Assembly (NCBI GenBank): GCA_943789025.1
Contig: CALSSN010000010.1
Location: forward strand, 31,390-95,389
From: an uncultured Verrucomicrobiales bacterium
GTDB taxonomy: Bacteria; Verrucomicrobiota; Verrucomicrobiia; Verrucomicrobiales; DEV007
Length of the DNA: 64,000 bases
Direction of reading: 5' to 3'
Shown here: one piece after another, positions 44,901 through 54,820 of the stretch
How positions within the stretch are numbered: the stretch's first letter is position 1
Layout of the letters: every line of letters starts with the position of its first letter
Program-made: the position numbers and the translations under genes
Notes under the pieces: model-generated
The model's input: only the letters and a program-made list of their open reading frames with translations
Told to the model about the DNA's origin: nothing
The model's database searches: none

Positions 44901-47684
44901 CTAGACGCAGAAGGCATCCTCGACAAGCTTTCGTTGTTCCCTGACATGGATGGCCTTTGCGCCTGCGGCAGGGCTTGAACTACGCTCTCTCCCTGCATAG
45001 CGGACGCGGGCGCGGACGGCTTTTTCAAGACGCGGTGCGACGTAGGACCAGGCCCCCATGTTGAGGGGTTCTTCCTGGCACCAGACATATTTCTTGTTCG
45101 TTCTTGGGTAGAGCGAGATGATTTCCTGGATCAGATTCCAGTGGAAGGGATAGAGCTGCTCAATCCTGATGAGTGCGGCATTGCGAAGTTTGTTGGTGTT
45201 GCGGAAATCAAGCAGGTCGTAGTAAACTTTCCCGGTGCAGAAAATGATTCGGGTGACCCGGCTGCGGTCCTCGACAAGCTGGTTGTCATCGATCACCTCC
45301 TGGAAAAATGTTCCCTCTGCCATTTCGCTCGCGGAGGAGACGCATTGCGGGTGTCGGAGGAGGCTTTTCGGCGTCATCAGAATGAGCGGCTTTCTGAAAT
45401 TCCGGCGCACCTGGCGACGCAGAGCATGAAAGTACTGGGCGGGAGTCGTCAGATTGCCTACCTGAATATTCGACTCGGCACAGAGCTGAAGGAAGCGCTC
45501 GAGCCGTGCACTCGAGTGTTCCGGGCCCATTCCTTCGTAGCCGTGTGGTAAAAGCATGACGAGGTTGCTGGGTTGCTGCCATTTGGATTCTGCGGAAGCC
45601 AGGAACTGGTCGATAATCACCTGGGCACCATTGGCAAAGTCTCCGAACTGAGCCTCCCAACAGATGAGCATGTCGGGTACCATCAAGGTGTAGCCATAAT
45701 CGAAGCCGAGGACAGCGGCTTCGGAGAGGAGAGAGTTGTAGCAACAGAAATCAGCCTGGTCCTCGGAGAGGTGCTTGAGGGGAATGTAACGATCTCGGTC
45801 CTCGGTGTCGTAGAGGACGGCATGGCGTTGCGAGAAAGTGCCGCGACGAACATCCTGCCCGGAGAGGCGGACGGGGCTTTTTTCCACGAGGAGGCTTGCG
45901 AAAGCGAGCGCCTCTGCGTGTGCCCAGTCGAAGTTCTCGCCGCTTTCGACCGCGCGTTCTCTGGCTCCGAGAAAGCGTTTCTTGAGCGCTGGATTGACTT
46001 GAAAGTCTTCAGGGATGGCCAGGAGGCTGCGCCCGAGAGAGAAAAGCAGGTCTTGGTCGATGCCGGTAGGATCCGGGCCGTAGGTGAATTCTGTTTGCTC
46101 GATTGCGGTGGATCCCGAGAACTGGCCGCCGCGTGAGGGATCGTTCTCAAGTTCCTTGAGTGCTGTGTATTCCCTTTCGAGTTTCGTGTTGATCTCGGCG
46201 ATCATGGTGGCTACGCCGTCTGCGGAAAGAACCCCTTGATCGACCAGAGAGTCTGCGAAGAGCGTGCCCACCGAGGGGTGCGCATGGATCTTCCGCGAGG
46301 TCATGGGTTGGGTGAAGGCCGGCTCATCACCTTCATTGTGTCCCTGGCGGCGGTAGCAGACCAGGTCGATCACCACGTCCCGTCCGAATTCCTGCCGGAA
46401 GTCGAGGGCGAGTTCTGCAGCAAAGAGCACCTCCATCGGGTGGTCGCCGTTGACGTGAATCACCGGGGCCTCGATCATTTTAGCAACGTCGGTGCAGTAG
46501 TTGGAGGAGCGAGCGTCCTCCGGCTGGGTGGTGAAGCCGATCTGGTTGTTGATGATGATGTGGATGGTGCCTCCGGTGCGGTATCCCGGGAGTTGGGAAA
46601 GATTGAGTACTTCGGCAACCGATCCCTGGCCTGCGAAGGCGGCATCACCGTGGAGGAGAAGGGGCAGGACAGCTTTCCGTTTGGCGGTGTCTCCAAGGAT
46701 GCGCTGACGTGCGCGGGCCTTGCCTTCGACGACGGCGTTGACCGCTTCGAGATGGGAGGGGTTTGCGGCGAGATGAATCCCGATCTCATGGCCGCTTTCG
46801 CTTGGACGCCTGGTCTCGAATCCCAGGTGGTATTTGACGTCTCCGTCTCCGGCCACCGTGTCTGGGACGTAGTTTTCCGAAAATTCATGGAGCAGCACTT
46901 CTAGGGGTTTCTGCAGGAAGTTGGCGAGAATACTGAGGCGCCCGCGGTGCGCCATCCCCATCACAAGCTCTTGAATCCCTTTTACCGGAGCAGCTTCGAA
47001 GAGACTTTGAAGGACGACCATGATCGATTCTCCGCCCTCGAGAGAGAAACGCTTCTGTCCGATGTATTTTTTATGGAGAAATGCCTCAAAGAGTTCTGCT
47101 TCCAGGATCCATCGGAGGGCCTGAGTCTGTTCTTCCGGCGCGCGTGGAGGAATTTCGGAGCGGCCTTCGATCCGGTTGCGAAGGTAGTTGCGCACTTCCC
47201 GGTTATGAATGTGCATGAATTCGAATCCAATGCGATCGCAGTAGGTCGAACGCAGCGAGGCGATCATCTGCCGAAGAGGCATCGCTTCGCCTCCGAGATA
47301 GAAGTTGGTGAGGACCTCTTTCTCAAGATCGGTTTCTTCGAAGCCAAGGGCATCGGGCTCCAGTGTGGGTTGGGCAGGGGGAGTGTCTGCGAGCGGGTTG
47401 ATCCACGCAGCAGTATGCCCGATGGTCCGGAAGGCGTAGACCATGCTGACAACTTTGGTGCGGAGGGTAAGTTCGTCACCGGTGGGAGCTTTCGTCGTTG
47501 CCTCGGCGGGCTGTTTCTCTTTGCCGATCTTGTTCGGGGGTTCCGGCATTCGGGTCAACCCCAGCTCAAATCCTTCGAAGAAGGCAGCCCATGCCTGATC
47601 AACAGACTGGGGATTTTCCTTCCAGCTGCTGTAATGCTCTTCCATGAGAGTTGCGTTGGCTCGGGAAGGGATAGTGGAGTGCAT
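44901..47684 (-). CDS. sucA: 2-oxoglutarate dehydrogenase E1
   Basis: 927 residues from the ATG at 47684, which gives the conserved N-terminus with LMEEHYSSWKENPQSVDQAW. The thiamine diphosphate region has GMAHRGRLSILANFL and HGDAAFAGQGSVAEVLNLS, with NNQIGFTT after it. E1 decarboxylates 2-oxoglutarate and succinylates the E2 lipoyl group. The frame extends upstream to 47780 but that part is not conserved. It forms an operon with sucB. Upstream, about 230 bp separate it from the divergent ABC cassette. Confidence 0.96.
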   Translation of the reverse strand: MHSTIPSRANATLMEEHYSSWKENPQSVDQAWAAFFEGFELGLTRMPEPPNKIGKEKQPAEATTKAPTGDELTLRTKVVSMVYAFRTIGHTAAWINPLADTPPAQPTLEPDALGFEETDLEKEVLTNFYLGGEAMPLRQMIASLRSTYCDRIGFEFMHIHNREVRNYLRNRIEGRSEIPPRAPEEQTQALRWILEAELFEAFLHKKYIGQKRFSLEGGESIMVVLQSLFEAAPVKGIQELVMGMAHRGRLSILANFLQKPLEVLLHEFSENYVPDTVAGDGDVKYHLGFETRRPSESGHEIGIHLAANPSHLEAVNAVVEGKARARQRILGDTAKRKAVLPLLLHGDAAFAGQGSVAEVLNLSQLPGYRTGGTIHIIINNQIGFTTQPEDARSSNYCTDVAKMIEAPVIHVNGDHPMEVLFAAELALDFRQEFGRDVVIDLVCYRRQGHNEGDEPAFTQPMTSRKIHAHPSVGTLFADSLVDQGVLSADGVATMIAEINTKLEREYTALKELENDPSRGGQFSGSTAIEQTEFTYGPDPTGIDQDLLFSLGRSLLAIPEDFQVNPALKKRFLGARERAVESGENFDWAHAEALAFASLLVEKSPVRLSGQDVRRGTFSQRHAVLYDTEDRDRYIPLKHLSEDQADFCCYNSLLSEAAVLGFDYGYTLMVPDMLICWEAQFGDFANGAQVIIDQFLASAESKWQQPSNLVMLLPHGYEGMGPEHSSARLERFLQLCAESNIQVGNLTTPAQYFHALRRQVRRNFRKPLILMTPKSLLRHPQCVSSASEMAEGTFFQEVIDDNQLVEDRSRVTRIIFCTGKVYYDLLDFRNTNKLRNAALIRIEQLYPFHWNLIQEIISLYPRTNKKYVWCQEEPLNMGAWSYVAPRLEKAVRARVRYAGRERSSSPAAGAKAIHVREQRKLVEDAFCV

Positions 47685-47913
47685 CTTAAACTGAGTGTCC
47701 GTCTTAGGTGAGATTATGGCGCAGCTTCGCAGAGAAGCTATCCGAAAGCATGGTCGAAAGGAATTTTTATTACCCTGCAAGACCGGAGATACTTGTCATC
47801 TGCCTCGTGAGACGGTAAACAAAGAGGGGATATGCTCTTCGGCGACGGCTTCTCCGTCCGATCCCAAAACAATCTGACTTTCTGGAACCACTCCCTTGAG
47901 AACTGCCAGCCCG

Positions 47914-48855
47914 ATGATTATTGCGGAGAACCTGACCAAGCGCTATGTCGGCAAGGCAGCAGTGGACGGCATCAGCTTTGAAGTGGGGAAAGGTGAAGTA
48001 GTAGGATTTTTAGGGCAGAATGGCGCAGGGAAGACCTCGACGCTGAGAATGCTCACTGGCTTCATGCCTCCGACTTCAGGGTCGGCAATTGTGGCTGGCT
48101 ACGATATTTTTCACGATTCCCTCCAGGCACGTCGAAACATTGGTTACATGCCGGAAAATGTGCCTCTCTACGAAGAAATGCGGGTGAAAGAATACCTGCA
48201 TTTCATCGCCAGGCTTCATGGGATGGGAGGCAAGCAGATGCGGATGCGCACGGGTAGGGTTATGGAGCTCTGCCGGATTGCCGATGTCCGAAGAAGGGGG
48301 ATTGGCAAGCTTTCCAAGGGCTACCGGCAGCGGGTAGGTATGGCCGCTGCGCTCATCCACGAGCCTCGTCTCCTGATTATGGACGAGCCGACGAATGGCC
48401 TGGATCCGAACCAGATTCGTCAGGTGCGGATGCTGATTCGTGATCTTGGCGAAGAGCATACGATCTTTCTTTCTACCCACATACTTTCTGAGGTGGAGGC
48501 TGTTTGTGGACGAGTCATCATCATCGATAAGGGGCGTATCAAGGCCGAGGATGCGCCACAGAACCTGGTCGATGCCCTTCGCACGGCTGGAACGCTCTTT
48601 GTCGAGGTCGAAGCTGATCCGGAGCAGGTGGAGGCAGCTTTCCGAGAGATCGAAGGCGTCAGGAAAGTTCATAGCAGGAAGCTTACAGATGGGTGGTCGA
48701 AGACAAGGGTTGTGGCAGAGTCAAAGACGGATGTGCGGCGCGCAGTACATTCCGCTGTCATAGCTCAGGGGTGGCCCCTGCGTGAGCTCGTTCTGCGGAA
48801 AGCATCTCTGGAAGACGCCTTTGTCGAACTTACAGACGTTGATCATGCAGGTTAA
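47914..48855 (+). CDS. ABC transporter ATP-binding protein, GldA-like
   Basis: 313 residues from the ATG at 47914. Walker A GQNGAGKTSTL near residue 36, signature LSKGYRQRVGMAAALIH, Walker B LLIMDEPTNGLD and the switch His in STHILSE. The C-terminal about 80 residues form the extra domain found in the CcmA/GldA branch. It powers the permease encoded next. The four genes 47914-53245 read in one direction and match the cassette seen with Gld-type or NosDFY-like exporters. Confidence 0.92.
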   Translation: MIIAENLTKRYVGKAAVDGISFEVGKGEVVGFLGQNGAGKTSTLRMLTGFMPPTSGSAIVAGYDIFHDSLQARRNIGYMPENVPLYEEMRVKEYLHFIARLHGMGGKQMRMRTGRVMELCRIADVRRRGIGKLSKGYRQRVGMAAALIHEPRLLIMDEPTNGLDPNQIRQVRMLIRDLGEEHTIFLSTHILSEVEAVCGRVIIIDKGRIKAEDAPQNLVDALRTAGTLFVEVEADPEQVEAAFREIEGVRKVHSRKLTDGWSKTRVVAESKTDVRRAVHSAVIAQGWPLRELVLRKASLEDAFVELTDVDHAG

Positions 48856-48935
48856 ACGGCAAACAATAAGAATGAGAGAATCAGAGACCAGCCCTCCTTC
48901 AGCAAGACAGCGATTCTGACCAAGCAAAGACTTTC

Positions 48936-49694
48936 ATGCGTATCCTGACCATTCTCTTCGGTAAAGAGATGAGAGCCTTCTTTCTCTCGCCGGTAGCCTA
49001 TGTCGTCATCGCGTTGGTGATGGTGCTGACAGGCTTTTCTTTCAAGGCGGCATTGACGATCCTTGAGCGGACCTCAAGCGAGGGGAGTCTGGTGATCTGG
49101 ACGTATTCCTCTTACTGGTTCTGGCTTTCGTTTTTCCCAATTTTTCCTTTGGTGACCATGCGGCTTTTCTCAGAAGAGAGGAAGTTGGGAACCCTCGAGA
49201 CTCTCATGACCGCGCCGGTGAGAACCTGGCAGGTACTGGCGGCAAAATACGGCGCAGCTCTCGTCTTTTATGCGGTCATCTGGTTGCCCAGCGCACTTTA
49301 CTTTTTCCTCTTCCTCGGGATCACGGGTCTCGATATGGTCATCCCGCGGGGTGAGCTGATCGGCAGTCTGCTGATCCTTTTCCTCTCAGGGGCTTTGTAT
49401 CTGGCCGTCGGGTGCTTTGCTTCGGCTTTGACTTCCAATCAGATAGTCGCTGGGGTCATGGCTTTTACTCTTTGCCTGATGCATTTTCTGCTCGGCGTAT
49501 TTTCGCTCAACCTCGCGAACAACCTCCCTACCGAAATCATGGAGATTGTCACCTACATTGCTCCGCACGCCCATTTTCAAAGGTTCACGAGAGGGCTCGT
49601 CGACACACGGCCAATTGTTTATTACCTGAGCCTCGCGACCTTCTTTCTTTTTCTCACCCACCAAGCTCTTGAGTATAGGAGGTGGAGAGCTTAA
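48936..49694 (+). CDS. ABC-2 type permease, GldF-like
   Basis: 252 residues with six predicted helices. N-terminus ILFGKEMRAFFLSPVAYVVI, then RLFSEERKLGTLETLMTAPV, the conserved cytoplasmic segment of ABC-2 permeases of the GldF/NosY type. It pairs with the ATPase gene 80 bp upstream. Substrate unknown; in Bacteroidota the homologous GldF is linked with gliding, but many non-gliding bacteria carry this cassette. Confidence 0.88.
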   Translation: MRILTILFGKEMRAFFLSPVAYVVIALVMVLTGFSFKAALTILERTSSEGSLVIWTYSSYWFWLSFFPIFPLVTMRLFSEERKLGTLETLMTAPVRTWQVLAAKYGAALVFYAVIWLPSALYFFLFLGITGLDMVIPRGELIGSLLILFLSGALYLAVGCFASALTSNQIVAGVMAFTLCLMHFLLGVFSLNLANNLPTEIMEIVTYIAPHAHFQRFTRGLVDTRPIVYYLSLATFFLFLTHQALEYRRWRA

Positions 49695-49758
49695 GCCGGG
49701 AATCAAGGAAGGGCGTGCGTGAAAGCAGAAAATTAATGACTCATTTTTAGTTTCAGGG

Positions 49759-51279
49759 ATGCAGGAAACAATTCCAGAGGATGCGCGAAAGCATCCGGAA
49801 GACAGTTCAGGAGAAAAGTGCAACCGGCTCTCCCGTCCGGCGAAACGTCTCGGCATAGGCTTCAACGTTGCTCTTCAGATCCTCTTCGTGCTGCTACTTA
49901 TAGCGAGCGTCAATTACCTCGGCTTTCGTCACTACAAGCGTTGGGACCTCACGAAAGGGGAGAATTACACGCTCTCCACGACAACGACCAATTTTCTGCA
50001 GAATTCTGACGTGTCCTTGGAACTCGTGGTCGCTTTTGTGAGGAGTTCTGCACTGGCTTCTGATGTGCTCAACCTGGTTGAGGAATACAAGCGGCAGAAC
50101 CCTGAGCGGATCGAGTTGACCTTTATTGACCCCGCTAGGGATCCGAACAAGTTGGAAGCAGCAAAGCTCAAGTATGGGCTCGATCTGACCGAGAACGTGG
50201 TCATCGTCGCCTCAGGCGAGAGCTCGAAGACAGTGCATGAGTCCGAGATGGTGGCTACACCGACGCAACGCGGGCAATCTGGGGATGATGTCGAGTTTTA
50301 CGGTGAGGATATCCTGACCTCGGCCATGATCTCAGTCACCGAGGGATCCCAGAGGAAGCTCTACATCCTTGCAGGGAAAGGGCAGTTGAGACAGAGCCCT
50401 AGGGGCTCGGCATACAACGTCCTCGAATCTTTTGCTCGGCGCCAGAATGCAACGCTTGAGCCGCTTCGGTTGGATGATCTCGATTCTTTTCCGGACGATG
50501 CAGATGGGGTCATTCTGCTCAATGCGGTTTATGACCTGACCGATCGCGAAATAGGCCTGCTGGAAGAGTACTGGCAGCGTCGCCGGGGAGGAGTTCTGGT
50601 GCTTTTGAATCCGCAGGGAACGACGCCGAGACTGAACGGATTTCTAGATAAAAATGGGATCAGCCCGCGTGGCGACAGAGTTCTTTATGCTGAGAGTACG
50701 GGTGCCGGCCCGAGGACGCAGTTTCTCGTCCAGAGTACTTTTGTTCCGGGCTCAAGAATCACGGAAGCTTTCTGGGGTTTGAATACTACCTTTGGTGGTC
50801 AGACTTGCTCGTTGCGAGTCAAGGAAGGGGACGAAGAACTTCAGCGGAAGACGATCGAGGTCAAACCTTTGCTCGAAGCGGCGACCCGGTTTTGGGGTGA
50901 GACAAGTTTTCTGGAGAAGCTGCCATCGCTGGATCCGGCGGACAATGCGCCGCCCGTGTTCGTGGCGGCATCGGCTGAGTTAGGGGCTCTTGCGGATGAG
51001 AGGCTCCGCATCGACAGCTCCCGGATGGTGGTTGTTGGAAATGCCACACTGGCTGACCCGGACATGCAGATCGCTTCGAATTACGATTTTATCTGCGCAT
51101 CACTCAACTGGTTGCTTGATCGGGAGGAGCTCATGGGAATCGCTCCGAAGATTAAAACCCGGCATCATATCAGTTTAAGCCCGGAACAGCACCAGCGCAT
51201 CTTCTGGATCTGTGCAATCACCCTTCCCGCTGCGGTGGCCGGGTTCGGCTTGTTTGTCTGGGCGGTCAGAAGGGTTTAA
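49759..51279 (+). CDS. GldG-like ABC transporter auxiliary protein
   Basis: 506 residues. A membrane helix at about 35-54 (LQILFVLLLIASVNYLGF) is followed by RWDLTKGENYTLS, the entry motif of the GldG/DUF7088-type extracytoplasmic domain, then YGEDILTSAMISVTEG and GQLRQSPRG. A final helix near 480-502 anchors the C-terminus. It is thought to be the periplasmic partner of the GldA/F-type transporter. It lies 64 bp after the permease gene. Confidence 0.85.
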   Translation: MQETIPEDARKHPEDSSGEKCNRLSRPAKRLGIGFNVALQILFVLLLIASVNYLGFRHYKRWDLTKGENYTLSTTTTNFLQNSDVSLELVVAFVRSSALASDVLNLVEEYKRQNPERIELTFIDPARDPNKLEAAKLKYGLDLTENVVIVASGESSKTVHESEMVATPTQRGQSGDDVEFYGEDILTSAMISVTEGSQRKLYILAGKGQLRQSPRGSAYNVLESFARRQNATLEPLRLDDLDSFPDDADGVILLNAVYDLTDREIGLLEEYWQRRRGGVLVLLNPQGTTPRLNGFLDKNGISPRGDRVLYAESTGAGPRTQFLVQSTFVPGSRITEAFWGLNTTFGGQTCSLRVKEGDEELQRKTIEVKPLLEAATRFWGETSFLEKLPSLDPADNAPPVFVAASAELGALADERLRIDSSRMVVVGNATLADPDMQIASNYDFICASLNWLLDREELMGIAPKIKTRHHISLSPEQHQRIFWICAITLPAAVAGFGLFVWAVRRV

Positions 51280-51322
51280 CCTGAGCAGCGGGTAAGGCAG
51301 AGAAGAGCAGGGAGAGAAAACC

Positions 51323-53245
51323 ATGCGAAGCGCGACCACGATTGCCCTTTTTCTCCTCGTCGCCGGGGTGGGTGCATTTATTTTTTTAAAAGAGAGTAAG
51401 ACCGATTCGACCACCCGCATAGCAAACCGCTCGAGCCTGCTCCTTGAGTTGGATCCGGAAGAGATTGTCGCCTTGGATTTAAAGACTCATCGATGCGCGA
51501 TTGTTTTGACCCGGAAGGAAGGCGAGGAGGAGCTGTGGTTGGCTGGTGGGGACGTGGAAGACCGGCTACGGCCTGATTGGATCAAAGGGTTTCTTGATGC
51601 GGTTGTGTCGATTGAAGTCCTTGATGCGATGGAGGTTGGGGAAAATGGTAACGGGGAGATTGAGCTTTCTCAGGCCGGATTCGGCGAAAAGGCGGGGCGC
51701 CTGGTCGTGACGAGGCGGGGCGGGAAAAAGGATGTCATTGAGTTGGGGGTCGGCGGTGCCTTGGAAGGGACGCTCTACCTGCGAAGGCCAGAGAACAGAG
51801 AAGTGGTGCTCCTGGTTCGGTCACCTCTCAGGGATTTTACGCACGGCAATTCTGAAGAAATCCGGGATACCCGCCTCTGGGTGCAGGATCCTGCCGCGTT
51901 GCTCGGTTTTGTTTATTCCGGACTTGATGGGGAGGCGACTTTTCTGCGAGAAAGCGCCGACGATTATTGGAAAATCGAAAAGCCGCTGAAGACAGAAGCA
52001 GCCGATGCGACAGTCCAGAGGATGTTGGATCTGCTTGCTGAGATTCGTGCCGACGGGTTTCCGGAGGAGTTTCCTGAGTTGCCCAGTGTCGTCTCAGAGG
52101 GAGAGGTTATCTCCTTCAGGCTTCTTTTGCCGAGAGAGACGAAGACAATGAGGGAAGAGGTGAGTGCCGATGAGGAAGAGGGATTGACCCTGAGTTTCTG
52201 GAGGACTGATGCCAACGGGGTCGAGGAAAAAATCAAGGCAGGAGATACGGACGAGCAAGCTGAAACGCCAGCGAGGACGGTTTATGCCAAAGCATCGGAT
52301 CGGGCCGCTGTCATGACCTTTGATCCTAGAGTCTGGGAGGCGCTGAATTACGGGATCAACGACCTGCGGAACCGCACTCTGGCACGGCTCAACCCCGAGG
52401 CGATTGCCGCTATCAGGATCGCAGTTTCAGGCGCGCCCAGGGTGGAGCTTGAGCGGCGAGGTGAACGCTGGCTACTTCATCGTGCAGGCAAGCGTGTGAA
52501 GGCGAATGGGGAGCGGGTTGACAGGCTGATCAAGACAATCACCGAAGCCGATATCCTCGATTTTGTCTCTGATTCTGCATCGTCTCTCGCAGATTACGGA
52601 CTCGAAGACCCCTTACTCTCGATTACCTTGGCGGGCTCGCCCGAAGCAGAGGGAGAAACACTCGATTTCGGAACGAACGAAAAAGCGATCTTTGCGCATT
52701 GGCGAGATGATCCCTTTGTCTATCAGGTCAGTGCAGAAGTTCTGAGTGAGATCCCAGCGGAGGAGGTAAAGTGGAAGAATCTTACGGTGTTGCAGTTCAG
52801 CATCTTTTCGCTCCGCAGTCTGCGCATCAGCCCGGGAAGCTCCCCTTCGATTGATTTGAACTACGACTACCGCCTCGCCAGCTGGCAGGGCCGGAGGGCC
52901 GGGGAGGATATTACCGAACTCATCGATCCGGCGCGAGCCGAGATGCTGGTGGCTGGGATTGGCTCCCTGATAGCCGTCGACTGGTTGGCAGACAGCTCGG
53001 TCGGGTTCGCTGCCCTCGAGACTCCCGAGCTGGTGGTAGATGTGTCACTTCAACCACCGATGGAATCTCCAGCCGCAGCGAACAGAGGTCTTCTCGACCT
53101 GCGATTGTCTTTCGCCCCCGCAGGTGCTGAGGGGGCGGATTCTCCTTTTTATTACGGTGCAGTGGATGGGGTTTCAGAGGTTTTTCTTGTCCGAAAGGAA
53201 TTGGTGGATCTGATAGCAACACCTCCGTTGAAAGAGACACCATAG
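51323..53245 (+). CDS. DUF4340 domain protein of the Gld-like cassette
   Basis: 640 residues. One N-terminal membrane helix (TIALFLLVAGVGAFIFL) and a large extracytoplasmic part with DUF4340-type repeats: SLADYGLEDPLLSITLAG near residue 415 and FAHWRDDPFVYQVS style strands after it. DUF4340 proteins are regularly encoded after GldG and may form part of the same machine. Its start lies 43 bp after the GldG stop. Function and substrate are unknown. Confidence 0.82.
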   Translation: MRSATTIALFLLVAGVGAFIFLKESKTDSTTRIANRSSLLLELDPEEIVALDLKTHRCAIVLTRKEGEEELWLAGGDVEDRLRPDWIKGFLDAVVSIEVLDAMEVGENGNGEIELSQAGFGEKAGRLVVTRRGGKKDVIELGVGGALEGTLYLRRPENREVVLLVRSPLRDFTHGNSEEIRDTRLWVQDPAALLGFVYSGLDGEATFLRESADDYWKIEKPLKTEAADATVQRMLDLLAEIRADGFPEEFPELPSVVSEGEVISFRLLLPRETKTMREEVSADEEEGLTLSFWRTDANGVEEKIKAGDTDEQAETPARTVYAKASDRAAVMTFDPRVWEALNYGINDLRNRTLARLNPEAIAAIRIAVSGAPRVELERRGERWLLHRAGKRVKANGERVDRLIKTITEADILDFVSDSASSLADYGLEDPLLSITLAGSPEAEGETLDFGTNEKAIFAHWRDDPFVYQVSAEVLSEIPAEEVKWKNLTVLQFSIFSLRSLRISPGSSPSIDLNYDYRLASWQGRRAGEDITELIDPARAEMLVAGIGSLIAVDWLADSSVGFAALETPELVVDVSLQPPMESPAAANRGLLDLRLSFAPAGAEGADSPFYYGAVDGVSEVFLVRKELVDLIATPPLKETP

Positions 53246-53308
53246 AGGAGGAAAAGCGAAGATCGCTTTGCGTTATCTTCTGCCTGAACGTTAATGGTTT
53301 TGCATAAA

Positions 53309-54820
53309 ATGAGAATTTTGTCCCGCTTTTTTACCTTCGTTTTTCTGACTGCTTCTGCTGTGTTTTCGAGTTTCTGGACGGAGGATGCCCGTGGCGAACC
53401 GGCGGTCGTGGAGGCTTCGGACCGGTTTGCGGGAATTGTTCAAGTTGAGAATGCAGCGATCGAACCGGATTACCGCACCCCGTGGCACGGGGGTGTCCCG
53501 GGAGGGGGGAGCGGAACAGGGTGGCTGGTTGGCGAGAATCTCTTCATGACCAATGCTCATGTGGTCAGTAACGCGAATCGTCTCATCATTCGCAAAGTAG
53601 GAAACCCCGAGCCGCTCGCGGCAAAGTTGCTTCATATTGCCCACGATTGTGATCTCGCCCTTCTCAGTCTGGTGGATCCGACACCCTTTGAGGGCGTCGC
53701 TCCGCTCCCCCTTGGCGGGGTTCCACGTCTTGATACCGAGGTCATCGCTGTGGGGTTTCCGATCGGAGGAGACCGCCTTTCTGTGACTCGGGGTGTGGTT
53801 TCACGCATTGATTTTCGCACCTACTCTCACAGCGGAGTGGACCAGCACCTTGCCATCCAGATTGATGCTGCCATCAACCCGGGCAACAGCGGGGGGCCGG
53901 TTATCCAGGGTGAAAGCGTGGTGGGTGTCGCCTTTCAGGGACTCTCCGGCGGTAGCACCCAGAATGTGGGCTACATGATTCCCATGCCAGTGGTGAAACG
54001 TTTTCTCACGGATGTCGAGGATGGGAGCTACGACCACTATGTCGATCTCGCGATCTCCACCTTGCCTATTCAGAACCCTGCCCAGATCAAAGCGCTGGGC
54101 CTTCCTGGCGGGGAACTTGGCGTTATGGTTACCAGCGTAGAAGGCTCAGGATCCTCCAGTGGGGTTCTTGAAGTCGGGGATGTCCTTCTCGAGATCGAGG
54201 GGAGCCCGGTGCTCAGCAATGGCCTCATCGAGGTGGAGGGTGACCTGGTCAATCTGAATGAGATCGTGGAACGCCGTTTCGCAGGTGACGAAGTCATGGT
54301 CAAGGTCTGGCGAGACCGTAAGGAAAAAGAACTGACCATCACCTTGAAGCGCTTTTTGCCCTACCTCATCATGGCTAAACAGTATGGTAAGCGCCCGAAA
54401 TATGTCATCTATGCCGGCCTGGTCTTTCAGCCACTTGATCGTCAGCTTATAGAAGCATATGGAATTGATGACGAGGTAGTTGCTTACTTTTTCAGTAATT
54501 TCACAACAGACGAAATTTATCGGGAGCGGCCCGAGCCGGTTGTGCTCACCAGTGTGCTTCCAGACGCTGTTAACACCCATCTGCGCGAGTTCACCCACAA
54601 CATTGTCGACGAAGTGGATGGCCGCATGATCACCTGCCTGGATGATCTTTACCACGCTCTCTACCACCCGGACGAGAAGGCTGGTGAGTTTGCAGAGATC
54701 AAGCTCGTTGAAGAGGGGCGGCCGCTCGTTCTTGAGCGCGAGCGCGTCAAGGTGGCTCGGGAGCGTATCCTGCGTATCTATGACGTCCCGGAGGATCATT
54801 ATCTCGGTGGGGAAGGGTAA
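53309..54820 (+). CDS. HtrA/DegP-like exported serine protease with PDZ region
   Basis: 503 residues from the ATG at 53309, which opens a signal peptide (RFFTFVFLTASAVFSSF). The trypsin-like triad is complete: His84 in TNAHVV, Asp115 in CDLALL and Ser194 in NPGNSGGP. A PDZ-like domain follows (about 255-340, LGVMVTSVEGSGSSSGVLEVGD), then a second, unusual C-terminal domain of about 150 residues with VLPDAVNTHLREFTHNIVDEVDG split by the VDEVDG turn. It should degrade or hold damaged periplasmic proteins. Its stop is downstream of the possible GTG start of recJ, so the two genes may overlap. Confidence 0.88.
   Translation: MRILSRFFTFVFLTASAVFSSFWTEDARGEPAVVEASDRFAGIVQVENAAIEPDYRTPWHGGVPGGGSGTGWLVGENLFMTNAHVVSNANRLIIRKVGNPEPLAAKLLHIAHDCDLALLSLVDPTPFEGVAPLPLGGVPRLDTEVIAVGFPIGGDRLSVTRGVVSRIDFRTYSHSGVDQHLAIQIDAAINPGNSGGPVIQGESVVGVAFQGLSGGSTQNVGYMIPMPVVKRFLTDVEDGSYDHYVDLAISTLPIQNPAQIKALGLPGGELGVMVTSVEGSGSSSGVLEVGDVLLEIEGSPVLSNGLIEVEGDLVNLNEIVERRFAGDEVMVKVWRDRKEKELTITLKRFLPYLIMAKQYGKRPKYVIYAGLVFQPLDRQLIEAYGIDDEVVAYFFSNFTTDEIYRERPEPVVLTSVLPDAVNTHLREFTHNIVDEVDGRMITCLDDLYHALYHPDEKAGEFAEIKLVEEGRPLVLERERVKVARERILRIYDVPEDHYLGGEG

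Noticed and set aside
53253..53269. Terminator after the DUF4340 gene
   Set aside because: AAAGCGA/TCGCTTT forms a neat 7-bp hairpin, but no T-tract follows, so termination cannot be claimed.
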